Source of the DNA: Litoditis marina
Taxonomy: Eukaryota > Nematoda > Chromadorea > Rhabditida > Rhabditidae
Reading direction: 5' to 3'
Assembly (NCBI GenBank): GCA_964036275.1
Contig: OZ038433.1
Coordinates: forward strand, 47,797,597 to 47,861,596
DNA length: 64,000 bases
A model generated the notes under the pieces. It did not search any database. It was not told the origin of the DNA and saw nothing but the letters and a program-made list of their open reading frames with translations. Made by a program: the position numbers and the translations under genes. Every line of letters starts with the position of its first letter. Position 1 is the stretch's first letter. Shown here piece by piece: positions 60,401 to 64,000 of this stretch.

Positions 60401-63400
60401 ACTTCGGTCGAATCCCGAAAGCGCGATCGTCGGGATCGTGAAACGGCGGAAAAGGACAAACCCACCACGAAAGGTAGGTGTTATTTAAAAGATACATCAA
60501 TACAATGCTTACTTTTCTTTGTTCGAATTCGAAACTTCTACGTTTTTTATGTTTCAAAACGCTTCATTTTATTGAAACTTTCTGTTTTTTCGGCTCCTAA
60601 GTAGACTGACATCGTATTTTGTTGTGTGGTTTGAGGTACAGTGCATATCTCTATTTGTATTCGTTGCAACTATCCTTATTATTAACTGCGGTTTTAAAGG
60701 TCTAATTTTAGCGAAGTCCACTGCGAGTTCGCAGGATGCACCTGCTCCAGTTGCCGTAGAGAAGGAGAAGTCTGTTCCAGTTCCAGAGACACAACCCATG
60801 GAGGTTGACCCAGCGGAAGCAGCAGTGGATGATGCTAAGGTGGAAGTAACTATGGAAGTCGAAGAGACTAGTAAGTTATAGCCATATGGCAGTAAAGTCA
60901 TGAGAATGGATAGCTGGAAAAATAATTTTGAAAAAAACTGGCTTCGCAAATATGAGGAAAATCCATACACCAGTAAAGTTGTCCGGATAGTCAGAAAAAT
61001 TCGAAAAACAGACTACTTTTTTGGCGAAAAGAAGACAATGAGTCTACTTTTGATGAAAAATCATAAATTTTCACGGTGTTAACATCTGAAAACGGACTAC
61101 TTTTCGTCGCTCAGTCAGACCTTACTGAAACATGGGAAAATCTCCTATTTGACGTATTAAACCCGAAAAAACGAAAACGAGTGTCATTCTGTAGAATACA
61201 TGCACTTGGTGTGTGCTTCTTCCCAGTCTAATCCTAATCAGGGCACGAGTACTGTTCATTTCAAGGTTTACGTGCTTCAAACTATTGCGTGAGGCCAGAC
61301 GCTTATCGAGTTGTGGGAGTATGAGTAATGACACACGATTGCTAGAACTACCCGTAAAAATTCTTGTTGTGGTGTTCAGGTGGTTAGATCGCTGTTTCAG
61401 TATCGGAAACGATCACCTCATTCGTGTTGGATTCCCCAGCCGGGCCGAAAAAGTATTCCAAGTTCGACAGCAGTCCCGAACCTGATGATCAGGACGATGA
61501 CAAGACGCCAGTCCTCAGTGAAGGTGAGCATATGGTCGGTGGAGCCAGTGAAGGTTAAGTTGTCCAAGTAGCTATAACCTACAAAAAAACGGACTAGTTC
61601 TTCCTTCTTGGCCAATAACAAGAAAAGTTGTCTATTTTCAATACAAAACCAGTAATTTGCACGTGTTCATTTATATCTAAAAAAGAACTACTTGTATTTT
61701 GTGGAATGGTCGAACTTTACTGATGTGTGAACATAGTTAGCAGGATGGTCTTTCGGTGAGTACCTATCAATCGCATCGCTATCTTGAACGAAAACGAAAC
61801 TGAGACTTTGGGACGTAAAGCCTATGCAAATACTACTGTTTCTAGTTGTAAGCGGAGACTTTTGTCTATGTGACCGTGTTGCCTCTGGCGGTATTGTCTT
61901 TTGTAGTTTGCACTTTTGCATTCCGTCGTGCTCATGAGCATCACTGCTCTGAATGGCAGTAGTAAGGGAGTCATAATCATTCATTTTAGCTGAACTGCAG
62001 TATAGTGACGAGGAGAACAGTGTGGACCTGGATTTCGATCCTGATTTGGTCCGATTCGAGGATCTAACCGATGAACAGAAGGCCATGGTCAGTATAGTGG
62101 TTGTTATAATAATAATAATACCATTGTCTATCAGAATCGATGCACATACGCAATCAAAATAATATCTTAGTCTCATAGATATTAGAAAAGAGCCGTTCCC
62201 AAATTGCTGGAAGGTGGAAGCATAACTCTTTTGTTCTACAAGCACACCATACGTAAAATACCTTCACATCAGGTCGAGAAAAGTGAGCATAAGCAACACC
62301 AAAACGTAAGTATGTGTAACTAAAACTGCCGTATTTTGGTCACCACTCATAGTTTCTCAGACATATGTGGTCTGTCCCAAAAGTGACCATGCGTCGAGCG
62401 AAATCTGATCAGAAGTGAGCATCAGTCAGTATCGAAATTGGGAGGTATTTCACGTATGAAGCACACACTCGCATAACTTTGACAAACTTGAAAAGTAGCC
62501 TGGAAAAAAAATCGAAAAACATGTAACTCTTTCGTCGAGAACGGGAAAATTTGTTAATTATTGATGCGAAATCAAGAAATTTCACTCCCACGTTTGTCAA
62601 TCTGAAAGCGAACTACATCCCGTAAAACGGTCGGCGCGTCGGCTGCTTTTTCTCGATTAGTCGGTTTGAATGTTAATTTAAAACACCTTTTGCAGCTTTC
62701 CCCGGACACAAAATCCAGACTAGAAGACGAATGGCAACAGCGGCTCATTTCTCAACTACCCGTGTTCTATCCAGGCTCGTTTTTATGCCATATCTGAAGG
62801 ATTACGCGACAAATCCCCCCCCCCCCCGCGTCGCGGTCGGACAATTCCCCCCTCTTTCGGACAACTCCCCCCTCAACCTATTTTACACTAGTTATGGTCA
62901 TTTTTTGTGAAGTAAACTGATCTTATTTCAGAAGCTATAGTTTATAAAAGCTCTATAAGATGATTAGCATTCGCGGACATAGTGTATTCATTATTAATAG
63001 CCGAAAAATAACATAAAGCAGCCATTAACCGAAGTCCACTGAATAATGTAAGTTTTTGACCCTAATTCAAGTGAAGTTTTGGCATTGAAAATGTTCATAT
63101 ATATGCTTATTTACAGGGTAAGTTGGAATGTAATCAAATTCAAAGCATATTCGATTAACTGCCAGATTCTTAGAGAAAAATTAGAGGGGGAGTTGTCCGG
63201 GATAGGGGGGAATTGTCCGACCACAACGCGGCGGGGGGGGGGGGATTTGTCCGTAAACCTATCTGAAGTAGTCGTAAGTTGTTGGTGGTTGGTTGTATTC
63301 GTTGGGAGCTGGTCCAGTTCAAAACACATCAAAGTGAAATGAACTAGATTTACCTTGCTATATGCAAGGGTTAAACTTTCTAGGTTAAACCGTTTCATTC

Positions 63401-63981
63401 GAATTCTCCCTTTACAGGCATCAACGGATGTCGGAATGTGCAGGAATACGAGTGTGTGAACAAGGTGGAGGAAGGAACTTACGGGGTCGTGTTCAGGGCG
63501 AGGGACAAGCGAACAGGTAAGAGTATGTTTATTTGTTGTCAACTAGCTATATGGAGGAGGGCCATAGCTGATTTGTAGTTTGATATCAATACATGCCGTG
63601 ATATCCGAACTTCGAACGGATGCAACCGGATCAAACAACCCGTAGGCGTACACTATAGATGTACAGACTTGTTTTGGAAAGAAGATTGTGCTGTAGATCC
63701 TCTCTGTGACGATCCGGAATAGAAGAACTGTATGGATGGGTTTCGGAGTATCTTAATAGGTTGTACTTCTATGTCGTTCGCTGTTCTATAATCAGCTATA
63801 TGCTATATCGACAAATAAACTTTTCAAAGTAAAATATGGTTTCAGTTTCAAACGTTTTTCAGATGAAGTTGTTGCTCTGAAGCGATTAAAAATGGAGAAG
63901 GAGAAAGATGGTTTCCCCATCACATCGCTGCGAGAAATCAATATGCTGCTGAAGGCTGGGAATCACAAAAACATCGTCAAT
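57406..63981 (+). CDS. CDK11: Cyclin-dependent kinase 11 (PITSLRE kinase), 5' part
   Basis: Thirteen exons join in frame to 455 codons and the gene runs off the window: 57406-57484, 57569-57664, 57974-58089, 58414-58519, 58850-58905, 59185-59333, 60388-60473, 60712-60870, 61401-61523, 61990-62087, 62696-62774, 63418-63516, 63863-63981. The first 250 residues or so are rich in RS, RE and KE (e.g. [20 protein letters not shown]), then acidic, as in CDK11. The kinase domain begins at [16 protein letters not shown], with the ATP lysine in EVVALKRLK and the diagnostic PITSLRE helix. CDK11 binds cyclin L and acts in transcription and pre-mRNA splicing. The exon 11 junction needs a GC donor (CCAG/GCTCGT) to keep phase. 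Introns hold several transposon-like elements. The start is set by TTTTCAG directly before the ATG. Confidence 0.93.
59352..59490. repeat. 69-bp tandem duplication
   Basis: AAGTTCTGTATAAAAG, TGTCATATAAAAGGTGTGGA and ATATATGTTCACAGTACGTT occur twice, 69 bp apart, with about two differences. It starts near the beginning of CDK11 intron 6. The duplication looks recent. Confidence 0.85.
59637..60328. mobile_element. TAGGGTTGTTAA-ended element with a CAATTCC core
   Basis: Has the same ends as the element at 32780 (TAGGGTTGTTAATC and TAACAACCCTA). The 692-bp interior is built instead of repeats of CAATTCC/GGAATTG separated by CTCAATTCCAATTCC and AAAAGAATTGGAATTGCAAT blocks, forming a broad palindrome. 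No clear target duplication was found. It lies in CDK11 intron 6, after a G-rich run. Confidence 0.7.
60966..61127. mobile_element. CACCAGTAAGG-family element
   Basis: TACACCAGTAAAGTTGTCCG opens and CTCAGTCAGACCTTACTG closes the block. The interior includes TTTTTTGGCGAAAAGAAGAC and AACATCTGAAAACGGACTAC. It lies in CDK11 intron 8. Another, more decayed copy follows at about 61541-61729 in intron 9. Confidence 0.6.
61541..61729. mobile_element. CACCAGTAAGG-family element, decayed copy
   Basis: CAGTGAAGGTTAAGTTGTCC near the left and GTCGAACTTTACTGATGTGT at the right, with AAAAAACGGACTAGTTCTTC inside. It begins shortly after CDK11 exon 9. Confidence 0.5.
62800..63259. mobile_element. Inverted-repeat element with 9-bp target duplication
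   Basis: A 460-bp block is bounded by GATTACGCGACAAATCCCCC and GGGGATTTGTCCGTAAACC, with inverted arms of about 90 bp that include CGGACAATTCCCCCCT and GAGGGGGAGTTGTCCGG. TATCTGAAG occurs directly on both sides (62791-62799 and 63260-63268), a perfect 9-bp target duplication. The ends include runs of 12 or more C or G. A 9-bp duplication suggests a Mutator-like transposase source. It lies in CDK11 intron 11, just after the GC donor. Confidence 0.75.
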
Positions 63982-64000
63982 GTGAGTTTTAATGCCATTT

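Noticed and set aside
61688..62245. 185-codon minus-strand open frame in the CDK11 gene
   Set aside because: It overlaps CDK11 exon 10 on the opposite strand, is rich in Ser, Thr and Ile, and has no recognisable motif or splice support.

Overview
The window is eukaryotic nuclear DNA, most probably from a nematode outside the closely studied Caenorhabditis species. Genes are split by many introns. Nearly all 3' splice sites end in TTTCAG or a close variant. Several start codons sit just downstream of a splice-acceptor-like motif with no visible upstream exon, as expected for spliced-leader trans-splicing. One gene pair (SF3B5 and SPATA20) is packed head to tail like an operon. From memory, CDC37 and a sigma-1 receptor gene, and CDK11 and a SPATA20-like gene, lie close together on C. 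elegans chromosome II (clones W08F4 and B0495). That link is recalled, not computed.

From left to right I could rebuild six protein-coding genes exon by exon with consistent splice phase, one single-exon gene and one RNA gene. They are: a TRIM2/TRIM3-like RING, B-box, filamin and NHL ubiquitin ligase (+, 664-12630, 669 aa); a sigma-1 receptor/ERG2 family membrane protein (-, 15056-17224, 231 aa); the Hsp90 kinase co-chaperone CDC37 (+, 17710-23627, 367 aa); a Pol III-type RNA gene resembling RNase MRP or RNase P RNA (+, about 24279-24459); an unrecognised protein of about 386 aa with a possible alternative acidic C-terminal exon (+, 25164-31268, exon at 33487-33659); a SPATA20/YyaL-type thioredoxin-fold protein (-, 34630-56374, 22 exons, 767 aa); the splicing factor SF3B5 (-, 56537-56809, 90 aa); and the 5' two thirds of the PITSLRE kinase CDK11 (+, from 57406, cut by the window end).

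The rest of the window is shaped by repeats, nearly all of them in introns. The largest is a 10.5-kb satellite of 70 copies of a 151-bp unit inside one SPATA20 intron. A 1.6-kb foldback element made of GC-rich short repeats lies in a CDC37 intron. Many small non-autonomous elements with terminal inverted repeats are scattered through introns. Three of them have clear target-site duplications: 8 bp at 55.9 kb, and 9 bp at 32.8 kb and at 62.8 kb. Two elements share the same ends but carry unrelated simple-sequence cores.

The protein genes are mostly housekeeping: chaperone-kinase folding (CDC37), transcription and splicing kinase (CDK11), U2 snRNP (SF3B5) and RNA processing (RNase MRP/P RNA). 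There is no sign of a bacterial-type system, CRISPR array or prophage. The most notable gene-level oddity is that the sigma-1 receptor homologue has cysteines in place of both conserved acidic residues of the ligand or catalytic pocket.
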